Shown: positions 1 to 6,654, numbered from the stretch's first letter. The stretch: DNA of 9,404 nt from Candidatus Thorarchaeota archaeon (GCA_011365025.1 RDOF01000071.1:1-9404), one strand, 5' to 3'. Made by a program: numbers and translations. Notes: generated by a model from the sequence alone, not told the origin.

Positions 1-816
1 TACCCTCTAAGAATTCGTGACTCAGATGGAATTAGAGGTGCATGGGATTATCGTCAGTCATATGAGGCAGTTTCAAGCCTTACTGCAGATGATTTCGACT
101 ACTGGATTTCAACGGCCACTGTGGAATCCATGTCATTCGATATCAGCTTCAACGTTGATATGGTCGAGTATGATGCCGCTGATCCAACAAAGTGGAACCA
201 CGCCGTTGCCTTCAAAGTGGACCAAATCTTTGGTCATTGGACTCTAAACGAGTTTGATAGCTCGGTTCTTGAGAACCGGAGTCTGGCTGTGAACTTCTTT
301 GGAATATTGGGAACTGCGACTAGAACTCAATACTCCGCGGATGGAGCTCCTGTGGGTGATACAAACGCTAACAGCGTTGAGGCGGACTATTACGAGTTCG
401 GAGCTGCCAATCAGCCCTTTGCCAATGTTACCATGGGTGGATTACCCTATTACTATGCAGGTGATGGGTTCACAGAAGAGCACATCTCGGGCTCATCTAC
501 AGCTCCGCTGGGTGCATTCAGCGTAATGTATCAATCTGCTTCTGGAATAACCGTTACCGATTGGCAAGTCGATGCGGCGATGCTCTTCATGACTGCCGGA
601 TATGAATACTGGAGTGGCGAAGAAGTTCGCTGTGATCCCGTGTTTGTTTCCTACAGCAGCGCATTCCAGAGACCAAGTGCGACAAACACCACCACAACCA
701 CCACAACAACCACAACCACAACAACCGGTGATGGTCAGACTGCTCTTTATATCCTCATTGGATCAGCTGTCGGAATCACGGTCTTGGTTCTGGTGCTTGC
801 TAGGCGACGAAACTAG
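1..816 (+). CDS. Surface protein with poly-Thr linker and C-terminal membrane anchor (5' partial)
   Basis: The frame is open from the first base, so the start lies upstream; the last 271 residues and a TAG stop are present. An internal GTG at 121 is in frame but is not a convincing start, because coding-like sequence continues before it. The visible ectodomain is rich in aromatic, Asp, Ser and Thr residues and contains several Asn-X-Ser/Thr sequons, which is typical of exported archaeal proteins. It is followed by 13 consecutive Thr codons (688-726), a short Gly/Asp spacer, a hydrophobic segment of about 20 residues (ALYILIGSAVGITVLVLVLA) and the basic end RRRN. This order of ectodomain, O-glycosylatable stalk, transmembrane helix and cytoplasmic arginines indicates a cell-surface protein anchored at its C-terminus. 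I do not recognise the ectodomain family. The convergent neighbour ends 70 bases downstream. Confidence 0.85.
   Translation, partial: YPLRIRDSDGIRGAWDYRQSYEAVSSLTADDFDYWISTATVESMSFDISFNVDMVEYDAADPTKWNHAVAFKVDQIFGHWTLNEFDSSVLENRSLAVNFFGILGTATRTQYSADGAPVGDTNANSVEADYYEFGAANQPFANVTMGGLPYYYAGDGFTEEHISGSSTAPLGAFSVMYQSASGITVTDWQVDAAMLFMTAGYEYWSGEEVRCDPVFVSYSSAFQRPSATNTTTTTTTTTTTTTGDGQTALYILIGSAVGITVLVLVLARRRN
688..726 (+). repeat. ACC/ACA codon repeat encoding 13 threonines
   Basis: Thirteen Thr codons, mixed ACC and ACA only, form a low-complexity tract just before the membrane anchor of the surface protein. The mixture argues against a pure slippage artefact. It is likely a stalk or O-glycosylation linker. 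Confidence 0.9.
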
Positions 817-827
817 TCGAGTGGAAT

Positions 828-878
828 CTCGGGCCGAGCTTGATTACTCTGGTCCGAGAACTCCCTCTTTTTCTTTCC
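828..878 (+). terminator. Probable transcription terminator of the surface-protein gene
   Basis: After the stop codon at 814-816 there is an inverted repeat CTCGG-G-CCGAG (828-838), then a pyrimidine tract with five consecutive T residues (about 866-878, TCTTTTTCTTTCC). Archaeal RNA polymerase terminates at T-rich tracts on the coding strand. The tract is purine-rich on the minus strand, so it would serve only the plus-strand gene and not the converging operon. Confidence 0.4.
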
Positions 879-886
879 ACAGCGAT

Positions 887-1558
887 CTACGGTGAATCCA
901 GCGCATCAAGGATTTCCTTAGGAAGCATGTCTCTGACGGTAGAGGGCTGGGTCAGATAGCTGTTGTCATGTGATGACACACGAACCCACCCATCCCTAGA
1001 GTACTCGTATGCGGCACAGGAGGCATAACCCATTGAAAGCCAGGTGTCAACCTCCGGTGCTCCTCCCATTACAAGCGTGTCAATTAGAACCGCTATCATC
1101 GGGTGCGTGACAATCGCTATACCCACATTTTTGTGCCTTCCAACTAGCCGACTCATGTAGGATGAGATTCTCTCTCTCGCAATCATTAGGGACTCCCCAT
1201 TATCAGGCACCCATTCCGGATCACGCCAAAGAGATGGAAGTATCTTCGTCATGTCTTCCGTTGAAGGTTCTCTCTTGCCCAGTTTAACGTTGACTAGGTC
1301 TTCAATTGATTCAAGGCTAACTTCGAATTCGATTTCGAGCTCCTTTCCGGTTGCTATGGCGGCATCCGCCGGCGATGAGCAAATTGAAAAAACCCCGCTG
1401 GCAACACGAGAATGAGCGAGTTCGAAGGCTTGAGTTTTCCCATTCTCTGTAAGCCTACCCTTATCTTCATAGCTACTTTCTGCATGTGTCATGACATATA
1501 CCATGGTTCTTGGTGATAGTTTTCTGTCAATGTCGCGTTCCTGAACCAAGTCAAACAT
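887..1558 (-). CDS. Histidine phosphatase superfamily protein lacking both phosphate-pocket arginines
   Basis: This is a 223-residue phosphoglycerate-mutase-like (histidine phosphatase superfamily) protein. Family landmarks appear in order: VYVMTHAES (residues 18-26, normally xRHGE), LTENGKTQA (about 36-44), SICSSPADAA (about 58-67, normally SSPxxRA), GES (121-123) with a downstream Arg128, and VTHP with the second His152. His25, the expected phospho-accepting His, Glu122 (candidate acid/base) and His152 are kept. The Arg before the catalytic His is Thr24 and the Arg of SSPxxRA is Ala66, so the phosphate pocket is disrupted. It may therefore be a pseudo-phosphatase or act on a different group. 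The ATG at 1558 is preferred; an in-frame GTG at 1567 would add three residues. No signal peptide is visible, so it is probably cytoplasmic. It is the last gene of the minus-strand cluster, with a 79-base gap to the gene before it. Confidence 0.82.
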   Translation of the reverse strand: MFDLVQERDIDRKLSPRTMVYVMTHAESSYEDKGRLTENGKTQAFELAHSRVASGVFSICSSPADAAIATGKELEIEFEVSLESIEDLVNVKLGKREPSTEDMTKILPSLWRDPEWVPDNGESLMIARERISSYMSRLVGRHKNVGIAIVTHPMIAVLIDTLVMGGAPEVDTWLSMGYASCAAYEYSRDGWVRVSSHDNSYLTQPSTVRDMLPKEILDALDSP

Positions 1559-1592
1559 GCTTACCACTTGCTCACGTATTTCCCGTATACCT

Positions 1593-1600
1593 TGTTAAAA
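1593..1600 (-). promoter_or_regulatory. Possible internal TATA box for the phosphatase-like gene
   Basis: On the minus strand the gap between the two genes contains TTTTAACA, about 35-42 bases upstream of the ATG at 1558. That would place transcription initiation near 1570 and give a very short leader. No strong ribosome-binding site is seen (only GTGAG 12 bases before the ATG), which fits a near-leaderless transcript. The assignment is weak, and read-through from the upstream genes is equally possible. Confidence 0.22.
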
Positions 1601-1637
1601 GTCACTATTACACACCGAAGAGCTGTATTCCCATCAT

Positions 1638-2600
1638 CTAGTCTAGTCTTCGAAGCGTTTCGTAGGAGCCATACCCACCTTTTCTACCATTCAGTTCGAA
1701 TTCACCAAATGATTGAACGAGTGCAGACTTCCTCCCCTTTTCGTCGATGAAAGGCACCGGAACTATTCGCCCTGGCTTGGCAATTAGCTCATAGATTCTA
1801 TCCTCTGCATCCAGAATTTCCAATTTGGTTTTAGAGGGATAAATGCCATCGGCTCTTAGCTCATGACTTCTGAGCTGAATGTCCATGATTGGGATGTTTG
1901 CCCCATCACGAAATATGAATCCCCCAGGACCAATCCTTCCTCTATTGTCAAATACCGCAGCCGGATTTATTGCGAGTTGCTGGTCAAACCAAACCACGAA
2001 ATAGAACCAGTTGTCGATTGCCGTCCATTCTCGAATGCCGTGTGTATGATCTCGCTGACCCATTGCATTCCTGATATCGTACTCCAAATCACCCAGACGG
2101 ACATTCCCATTAATCACCGCAATTTGCTCCCAATGCATGTCCCCAGTCTTCTTGCCAAGTTCAAGAGCCTCAGGAGTCATGTGTTCGCTGTATTCGTACG
2201 TGTTGCTTATTTGGTGAAATTCTAGGTTCATTGATCCATCGACTAGGTCTTCTATTAGTCCAGGATTCGTTCTCACCTCTGGCAGGACTTCTGGATCCCT
2301 CACCACAACCACCGGTCCTTCGAACTGATACCTCCAATTTCCATCAGCTATGCATTGATGCTGAACGCCTTGGACTCTCAGATTCCTTGGATATTCTTGA
2401 CCGTTATCCGTAGCATGAAAGGCGGCAGCTCTGCCATCAGGTAAGAAGATGAAAAGAAAGGTCATCCCTTCAGGCTTGTTTGGCTTGAATCCAACCCTAT
2501 TCATTAATCCAAAGTTCTGATTCTTGTCAAAGAAGACAAAGTAATATGATTCATTCCACTCCAGGTTGCTTGACCTGGGTTTGTGTGTCAAAGGTTCCAT
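1638..2600 (-). CDS. DUF7065/DUF7064-type (lipocalin-like, AttH/CrtC-related) protein
   Basis: This 320-residue soluble protein resembles the DUF7065-DUF7064 family by motif. WNESYYFVFFD (15-25), followed by an RVGFKPNKPEG segment (35-45) and an FLPDGR strand (52-57), matches the N-terminal domain. HWEQ (156-159), GQRDHTHGIREW (181-192, usually RDHSWGxRDW) and a C-terminal GGYGSYE (308-314) match the second domain. These families are thought to be beta-barrels related to AttH and hydroxyneurosporene synthase; no member's reaction can be assigned here. There is no signal peptide or transmembrane segment. Its ATG lies 6 bases after the stop of the phosphotransferase gene, and its ribosome-binding site GGGGAGG (2612-2618) lies inside the last codons of that gene, so the two are transcribed and translated together. 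This suggests it binds or modifies the same small molecule. The family call rests on remembered motifs, not a search. Confidence 0.72.
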   Translation of the reverse strand: MEPLTHKPRSSNLEWNESYYFVFFDKNQNFGLMNRVGFKPNKPEGMTFLFIFLPDGRAAAFHATDNGQEYPRNLRVQGVQHQCIADGNWRYQFEGPVVVVRDPEVLPEVRTNPGLIEDLVDGSMNLEFHQISNTYEYSEHMTPEALELGKKTGDMHWEQIAVINGNVRLGDLEYDIRNAMGQRDHTHGIREWTAIDNWFYFVVWFDQQLAINPAAVFDNRGRIGPGGFIFRDGANIPIMDIQLRSHELRADGIYPSKTKLEILDAEDRIYELIAKPGRIVPVPFIDEKGRKSALVQSFGEFELNGRKGGYGSYETLRRLD

Positions 2601-2606
2601 TCGATA

Positions 2607-5321
2607 TTATGCCTCCCCGTGATGAAAACGGACAGTCCCTTCTGACCCATTTATAGTGACATAGTCGCCCGTCTTGAGGGTTTGGCATACATTTCTTATG
2701 TTCGTCACTGCAGGTATTCCATACTCCCTTGAAACCACAGCACCATGTGAAAGAACGCCTCCAGTCTCGGTTATGAGTCCGCCAATCTTGGAAAACACTG
2801 GAGTCCATCCGGGGTCTGTTCTGGGAACAACAATAATCTCTCCGGATTTCACGTACGGAATCTCATGGATACTGGCAAGAACACGCACATTCCCACTTGC
2901 TTCTCCTTGGCTAGCTGGAATTCCCTTTAGTATCCCATCTTGGTCTGACACCGGCAATGGGTCATTGTACTCCCTCTCCCCCTGAATGAATTTTGGAGGT
3001 ACGGTATCCTCATATTTCTTGAACTCCATATAACGCTCCTCTGTGAGCTTCTTGTACAGCTCTCGGCCGGATTCATCAAAGTGGCCTTCCGCAATTCTTA
3101 GGATTTCTTTTCTATGAAGAAAGAAAACCCGTGAAGGGTCACTTAGAACATTCCTCTCTGTTAGTATTGCTCCAACTTTCAAGAAGAGCGCTCGATTTCT
3201 TGTAATCCATCTATCCAAATTGAATCTCTGATCTTCTCTAAAACAGAGGTATTTTCTGCTCATCCCCAATATGGCGGAAAGCAACCCCCATTTAATGAAA
3301 CCAAGGCTTTGCTTTGCAATCTTCGATTTCACCTCAAGTTCAGTTTTCTGCTGCAATTCTTGAACCTCATTAAATGTGGGAATAGAAGACCTCGACGCCT
3401 CCATCAAGGGCTTTAGAATGTCAAACACAAGACTTGGCTTCTCGCCCCAACGTGGATAATAGGGTTCGCGAGTATAGCCCCTTACTCCGTATTCCGCAGA
3501 AAACTTCTCAAACTCGGTAAGAAACTCGTTGGCTTCTGCTGTTCCAGCTTTCTTCATCGCTTCTAGCATTTGATTCGAATCTGTTTTTTCGATTATTCCC
3601 TTTACAACAGGCGATGCTCGCGCAAGGCTGGCCAGCGAATTAATCGCATCATTTGTTTCGGTCGTCTTGTGCCTTAGTCCAGAAATAAGAAGTGGAAAAC
3701 ACTGCGAGGCCTCTTGTTCGCTGAGAAATGTCTGAAGAAGGTAGTTTGTAATGAGGCTCATGCCGAGATTATGCACAGGAATTCCGTACCTAACCATTCT
3801 GAAATGTCGCATCATGACCTTGTCAAGTTCCTTCGCAAGCCTCAACAATTCGTTCAAGTCGCTTGATTCATCTAAGCTTTTGAGTTTGGAATCAAACTCC
3901 TGTAGGTAGGGTACGAAGACGTCGTCGGTCCACTCACGATATCTCTTGTCAGTATTTGTCATGCTTCCGTCGGAGTCGAAGAGCATGACACGAATCTCCG
4001 CCATAATTCGATTCTTTATTGCAAAGGGCAGGTTCCTCATTGTTTCTTTTCCATAGGGTCCATGTCCTTCAGGGAAGATGTTGAGAAGGTCCTCGGAGCG
4101 AATGAAAGTTGGCATCTCATTGACTACTTTGTTTTTTATGACCTCGAGGTTGAAGTAGACATGAGCCTGAAAGAGTTTCAGGAGTTCTTTTGGCATACCC
4201 TTGTAGCCCATGATATCGTTCAGTTCGATATTTACAATGTACGTAATTTGGTCACCAAGGAGGTCGTAGAAAAGGGGGGTTACATTGTCACACCAATAAT
4301 CATCAGCGTATCCTCTTGACCAGAGTATCTCTTTGCTGTCATCCTTCTTTTTTGCGGCAAGCGTTGTTATTGGTCTTGATTGGAGAATATGAATTGTCCC
4401 GCTCTGGTCTACTGCCCATTCTACATCCTGGGGTGACAAAAAAATCCCCTCTATTTCCCCACCTATTCTCGCCAGTTCAATGACCTCCTTGTCACTTAAT
4501 GAAGAGGCTTCAACCAGATCGGCAGAAACCTGTTTAACTACGACTCCGGAGGTCTTTCCAGCTGCATCAATCACGAGGTTCTTGGTCCCAATTTCCTTGC
4601 TTACTAATTCGTAGTTGCCTTTCGTCCCTTTGCGAACAACAAATCGGTCTGGGACTGCAGATCCGTTCACAACGGATTCACCAAGTCCGAAATTCGACTC
4701 TATCATGAGTTCTTCACCGGCGGGCGAGGTAGGGCTGCTAGTAAACATGACCCCTGCACTTCTGGCTGGAACCATTGATTGAACAAGAACCGCAAGATGC
4801 ACCTTCTCATGCGGAATGCTATTCGCATTGCGGTAAGCAATTGCCCGGTCAGTCCAAAGGGAGCTATAACACTTTTTGACCGATTCAAGAACGTCATCGG
4901 TTCCCTTCACATTGAGGAATGTTTCATATTGTCCTGCAAATGACGCCTCTGGCAAATCTTCAGCAGTACCCGATGAACGAACAGCAACAGGACCTGCCAT
5001 GCTGCCCTCATAGGTTTCTCTAAGCTCCTCCACGACCTTCCCAGGCAGTTTCATTCTTTCGAAAAGCGCTCTTATTCTCCGAGACGCCTCCTCTATAGAA
5101 ACTGGTTTGCTATAGTCGATTGATTCTAGAGCCAAACTAATTTTGCTGGAGATGGATTCGAACACAGAATCTCGATATGCATCGGTAGTAAGAACGAAAC
5201 CCTGTGGTACTCGAATTCCTTTTTCAATTAGCGTAGTTAGATTTCCGGCTTTTCCACCAACGGATGAAATGGCACCCTTATCAATTATCGATAGCTTCCT
5301 TATGTACGAGGACTGGCTCAT
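2607..5321 (-). CDS. Rifampicin-phosphotransferase-like PEP/pyruvate-utilising dikinase
   Basis: This 904-residue protein has the three-part plan of rifampicin phosphotransferase (Rph). Residues 1-325 form an ATP-grasp PPDK_N domain with GGKAGNL (Lys24), VAVRSSGTAEDLPEASFAGQ (Arg115), DVEW (Glu301) and LQSRP (Gln314, Arg316). Residues about 330-780 form a large, mostly helical central domain that begins WSRGYADDYWCDNVTPL. Residues about 798-904 are the swivelling phosphohistidine domain with TETGGVLSHGAVVSREYGIPAV, where His859 is the expected phospho-carrier. The PEP/pyruvate-binding TIM barrel of true PEP synthase and PPDK is absent. Rph enzymes split ATP to AMP and Pi and transfer the beta-phosphate through this His to a small molecule held by the central domain; the substrate here is unknown. 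The ATG at 5321 is chosen because GGGTG precedes it by 9 bases; a GTG at 5333 would add four residues. It is the first gene of the cluster and probably cytoplasmic. Confidence 0.88.
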   Translation of the reverse strand: MSQSSYIRKLSIIDKGAISSVGGKAGNLTTLIEKGIRVPQGFVLTTDAYRDSVFESISSKISLALESIDYSKPVSIEEASRRIRALFERMKLPGKVVEELRETYEGSMAGPVAVRSSGTAEDLPEASFAGQYETFLNVKGTDDVLESVKKCYSSLWTDRAIAYRNANSIPHEKVHLAVLVQSMVPARSAGVMFTSSPTSPAGEELMIESNFGLGESVVNGSAVPDRFVVRKGTKGNYELVSKEIGTKNLVIDAAGKTSGVVVKQVSADLVEASSLSDKEVIELARIGGEIEGIFLSPQDVEWAVDQSGTIHILQSRPITTLAAKKKDDSKEILWSRGYADDYWCDNVTPLFYDLLGDQITYIVNIELNDIMGYKGMPKELLKLFQAHVYFNLEVIKNKVVNEMPTFIRSEDLLNIFPEGHGPYGKETMRNLPFAIKNRIMAEIRVMLFDSDGSMTNTDKRYREWTDDVFVPYLQEFDSKLKSLDESSDLNELLRLAKELDKVMMRHFRMVRYGIPVHNLGMSLITNYLLQTFLSEQEASQCFPLLISGLRHKTTETNDAINSLASLARASPVVKGIIEKTDSNQMLEAMKKAGTAEANEFLTEFEKFSAEYGVRGYTREPYYPRWGEKPSLVFDILKPLMEASRSSIPTFNEVQELQQKTELEVKSKIAKQSLGFIKWGLLSAILGMSRKYLCFREDQRFNLDRWITRNRALFLKVGAILTERNVLSDPSRVFFLHRKEILRIAEGHFDESGRELYKKLTEERYMEFKKYEDTVPPKFIQGEREYNDPLPVSDQDGILKGIPASQGEASGNVRVLASIHEIPYVKSGEIIVVPRTDPGWTPVFSKIGGLITETGGVLSHGAVVSREYGIPAVTNIRNVCQTLKTGDYVTINGSEGTVRFHHGEA
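2612..2618 (-). promoter_or_regulatory. Ribosome-binding site embedded in the end of the upstream gene
   Basis: GGGGAGG on the minus strand overlaps the last codons (Gly-Glu-Ala) of the phosphotransferase and lies 11 bases before the ATG at 2600. It supports translational coupling and fixes the start of the DUF7065/7064-type gene. Confidence 0.6.
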
Positions 5322-5383
5322 GGATTTTCGCACCCAACCCTTCTTGAGTCCATATTGCTCTCCTACCGGAATTTCGACAGCTA

Positions 5384-5390
5384 CTTAAAT
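5384..5390 (-). promoter_or_regulatory. Candidate TATA box of the minus-strand operon
   Basis: On the minus strand, ATTTAAG lies about 63-69 bases upstream of the ATG at 5321. Initiation about 25 bases downstream would fall near 5360 and give a leader of roughly 40 bases that includes GGGTG before the ATG. No strong BRE precedes it. Confidence 0.35.
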
Positions 5391-5413
5391 CTAGTTCGAC
5401 ATCTTCCACTCTG

Positions 5414-5470
5414 CGGGTGAAACCCGAATCCATAGGAAGGGTGCGGCTTTGCTTTACCCTTCTGCGAAGC
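5414..5470. other. Cluster of inverted repeats in the divergent intergenic region
   Basis: Three pairings are visible. CGGGT (5414-5418) pairs with ACCCG (5422-5426) across a GAA loop. GAAGGGT (5436-5442) pairs with ACCCTTC (5456-5462). GCTTTGC (5446-5452) pairs with GCGAAGC (5464-5470), with one G-U in RNA. The last two are interleaved, so they either exclude each other or would form a strained pseudoknot. The cluster lies between the two divergent TATA-like elements, so it may be a DNA operator for both promoters or a separate small transcript. Confidence 0.4.
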
Positions 5471-5478
5471 ATTTTAAG
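5471..5478 (+). promoter_or_regulatory. Candidate TATA box of the zinc-finger gene
   Basis: ATTTTAAG preceded by GCGAAGC (BRE-like) lies 36 bases before the GTG at 5514, the same spacing as the TATA element of the PRC-barrel gene. Initiation near 5500 would leave the earlier GTG at 5478 outside the transcript. Confidence 0.4.
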
Positions 5479-5513
5479 TGAAGTTAGCTAATCCCTCCTT
5501 GAGGCCAACTAGA

Positions 5514-6203
5514 GTGCGAATACCAGTTTCCAAAATATCCCAGTTTGACGGAAAGACCTGCTTCATTTGCGGAAAATACCTGCTAAACAACACTGCTGAC
5601 GATCTTGCGTATCAGCATTTGCCCAATGGAAAATCCATTAAGGCCATGCCAGACAAGTACTACCTTTTCTCTTGTCCAAATTGCGGAAAGGTTGCGCACA
5701 AACGCTGCTGGTATGATATTGGAGAGCAAAAACAGAAGAAGGGGTGGTTCGGAAAGAAAGAATGGAAGCTCATTTGCCCCGGATGCAAACAACAGCTCTC
5801 ATCTACGCGATCTGAAAGATCAGATTGGAAAAAGGGCTACCAGATTCCCAGTCATCCTGATGACGAGCTATTGGAGTTGCATGTGCCTGACGTAATGGCC
5901 TGGAAGGCAGGTTCGATTTTTGGGAAGATTGGCAAGGCAATTGACAACTTCTTTCAAGCTGTTGGACTTGGTTCCTTGAGTGAATCTGAAACAAGTGCAA
6001 TATCAGTGGCCGCTGCGAAGATTGGAAAGACATTGAGAGATATCGCACAAAAGGTCTTTCGACTTGAAATACCTCCCGAGAGAAGGAAAGAGATCAAGGA
6101 ACTGAGATGTCAGAATTGCGGAGCGCCTTTGCCAATGCCTGAGCCGTATGTTGAAGCTGTCATCTGTGCCCATTGCAATACGGCTCACTTGCTTCCAACT
6201 TAG
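5514..6203 (+). CDS. C4HC3 zinc-finger plus C-terminal zinc-ribbon protein
   Basis: This is a 229-residue protein with two metal-binding regions. Near the N-terminus are CFIC (Cys16, Cys19), CPNC (Cys54, Cys57), His62, Cys65 and CPGC (Cys88, Cys91). The pattern C-x2-C, C-x2-C-x4-H-x2-C, C-x2-C is the C4HC3 order of PHD and RING-variant fingers. The C-terminus has CQNC (199-202) and CAHC (218-221), a classic zinc ribbon. Between them is an Ala/Ile/Lys-rich segment that is probably helical. The function is unknown; such fingers mediate protein or nucleic-acid binding, and RING-type ones can act as ubiquitin ligases, but no ubiquitin-system gene is in the window. The GTG at 5514 is chosen because GAGG (5501-5504) precedes it by 9 bases and a TATA-like element fits; an upstream GTG at 5478 would add 12 residues. 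The stop codon sits in an inverted repeat. Confidence 0.8.
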   Translation: MRIPVSKISQFDGKTCFICGKYLLNNTADDLAYQHLPNGKSIKAMPDKYYLFSCPNCGKVAHKRCWYDIGEQKQKKGWFGKKEWKLICPGCKQQLSSTRSERSDWKKGYQIPSHPDDELLELHVPDVMAWKAGSIFGKIGKAIDNFFQAVGLGSLSESETSAISVAAAKIGKTLRDIAQKVFRLEIPPERRKEIKELRCQNCGAPLPMPEPYVEAVICAHCNTAHLLPT

Positions 6204-6215
6204 CATGCCATGCTA
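6201..6215 (+). terminator. Inverted repeat overlapping the stop codon of the zinc-finger gene
   Basis: TAGCATGCCATGCTA is a perfect 7-base inverted repeat around a central C, and it begins with the TAG stop codon. As RNA it can form a stem of five pairs with a five-base loop. No T-run follows, so its role as a terminator is uncertain. Confidence 0.3.
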
Positions 6216-6245
6216 GCTGGAGTCCTCTGAAAAGACCCAAACAAT

Positions 6246-6254
6246 GTATATATG
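6246..6254 (+). promoter_or_regulatory. TATA box of the 100-residue protein gene
   Basis: GTATATATG, preceded by the A-rich CAAACAAT, is the strongest TATA-like element in the window. Initiation about 25 bases downstream would be near 6275. That favours the ATG at 6305, preceded by GGAGG at 6288-6292, over an in-frame TTG at 6269. Confidence 0.6.
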
Positions 6255-6304
6255 GTAAATGAACAAGGTTGAGCAAAACTCCCATCTGGAGGCTAAGAAT
6301 TCAA

Positions 6305-6607
6305 ATGCCATGGTATCTAGAGTTCAATGAGAAGGACTCACAATTTCACGAAACCACTAGAACCTCAAGCGATGACTCAATTCTGCTGGCTATCGATGAG
6401 GCTCAAAGGAAGTTGTTGATGACAGTTCCAACAAATGTTGGAATGATTGCAAGGAGAGCCGCCGAGCGGCAGGCTCGTGGGATCACTAAAACGGGTTTCC
6501 TAATGAGTGACGGCGGGCGATACGGAAGGGACCATGAGTTGGAAGTATTGGGCGAGGGCGGTCAGCTTCCCGAAAGGCTTCGCCAGAGTCCTCGTGAAGT
6601 CTACTAG
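6305..6607 (+). CDS. Small basic protein of unknown function (100 aa)
   Basis: This is a 100-residue protein with no signal peptide, membrane segment or cysteine. The N-terminal third is acidic and Ser/Thr-rich. The centre has the core KLLMTVPTNVGMI (36-48), running into a strongly basic, probably helical segment RRAAERQARGITKTG (50-64), then GGRYGRDHELEVL (70-82) and a short Arg-rich tail. The alternating Arg/Ala/Gln pattern suggests a nucleic-acid- or protein-binding helix, which is inference only. I do not recognise a named family. The start is set by GGAGG 12 bases upstream and by the TATA box; a TTG at 6269 would add 12 residues but lies before the expected transcription start. It has its own promoter and a strong hairpin after its stop, so it is probably transcribed alone. 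Confidence 0.7.
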   Translation: MPWYLEFNEKDSQFHETTRTSSDDSILLAIDEAQRKLLMTVPTNVGMIARRAAERQARGITKTGFLMSDGGRYGRDHELEVLGEGGQLPERLRQSPREVY

Positions 6608-6628
6608 TTGCATTTTGCATAGATGCAG

Positions 6629-6654
6629 GAGCCCCTCGGGGCTCTGGCAATTTT
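6629..6654 (+). terminator. GC-rich hairpin terminator
   Basis: GAGCCCC (6629-6635) pairs with GGGGCTC (6638-6644) around TC, followed within a few bases by TTTT (6651-6654) and further T-rich sequence. It starts 22 bases after the stop of the 100-residue gene. A shorter inverted repeat, TGCAT-AG-ATGCA (6616-6627), directly precedes it. Confidence 0.6.

Noticed and set aside
121..816. Complete gene starting at the GTG at 121
   Set aside because: The frame is open and protein-like back to base 1, and no ribosome-binding site or signal peptide precedes 121, so the gene is 5' partial.
4062..4319. Plus-strand frame of 85 codons opposite the dikinase
   Set aside because: It is fully antisense to a well-conserved coding region and is best explained as a shadow.
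2607..5321. Annotation as PEP synthase (ppsA) or pyruvate phosphate dikinase
   Set aside because: The C-terminal PEP/pyruvate-binding TIM barrel is missing, the phosphohistidine motif is LSHGAVVSREYG as in Rph-like enzymes rather than TSHAAIVARE, and the domain order fits Rph.
5436..5470. H-type pseudoknot formed by the interleaved stems
   Set aside because: Only one base separates the second and third stem strands, too short to span a 7-bp stem, so alternative hairpins are more likely.
5281..5472. 63-codon minus-strand frame upstream of the dikinase
   Set aside because: It runs over the dikinase start and the inverted-repeat cluster in another frame and has no protein-like composition.
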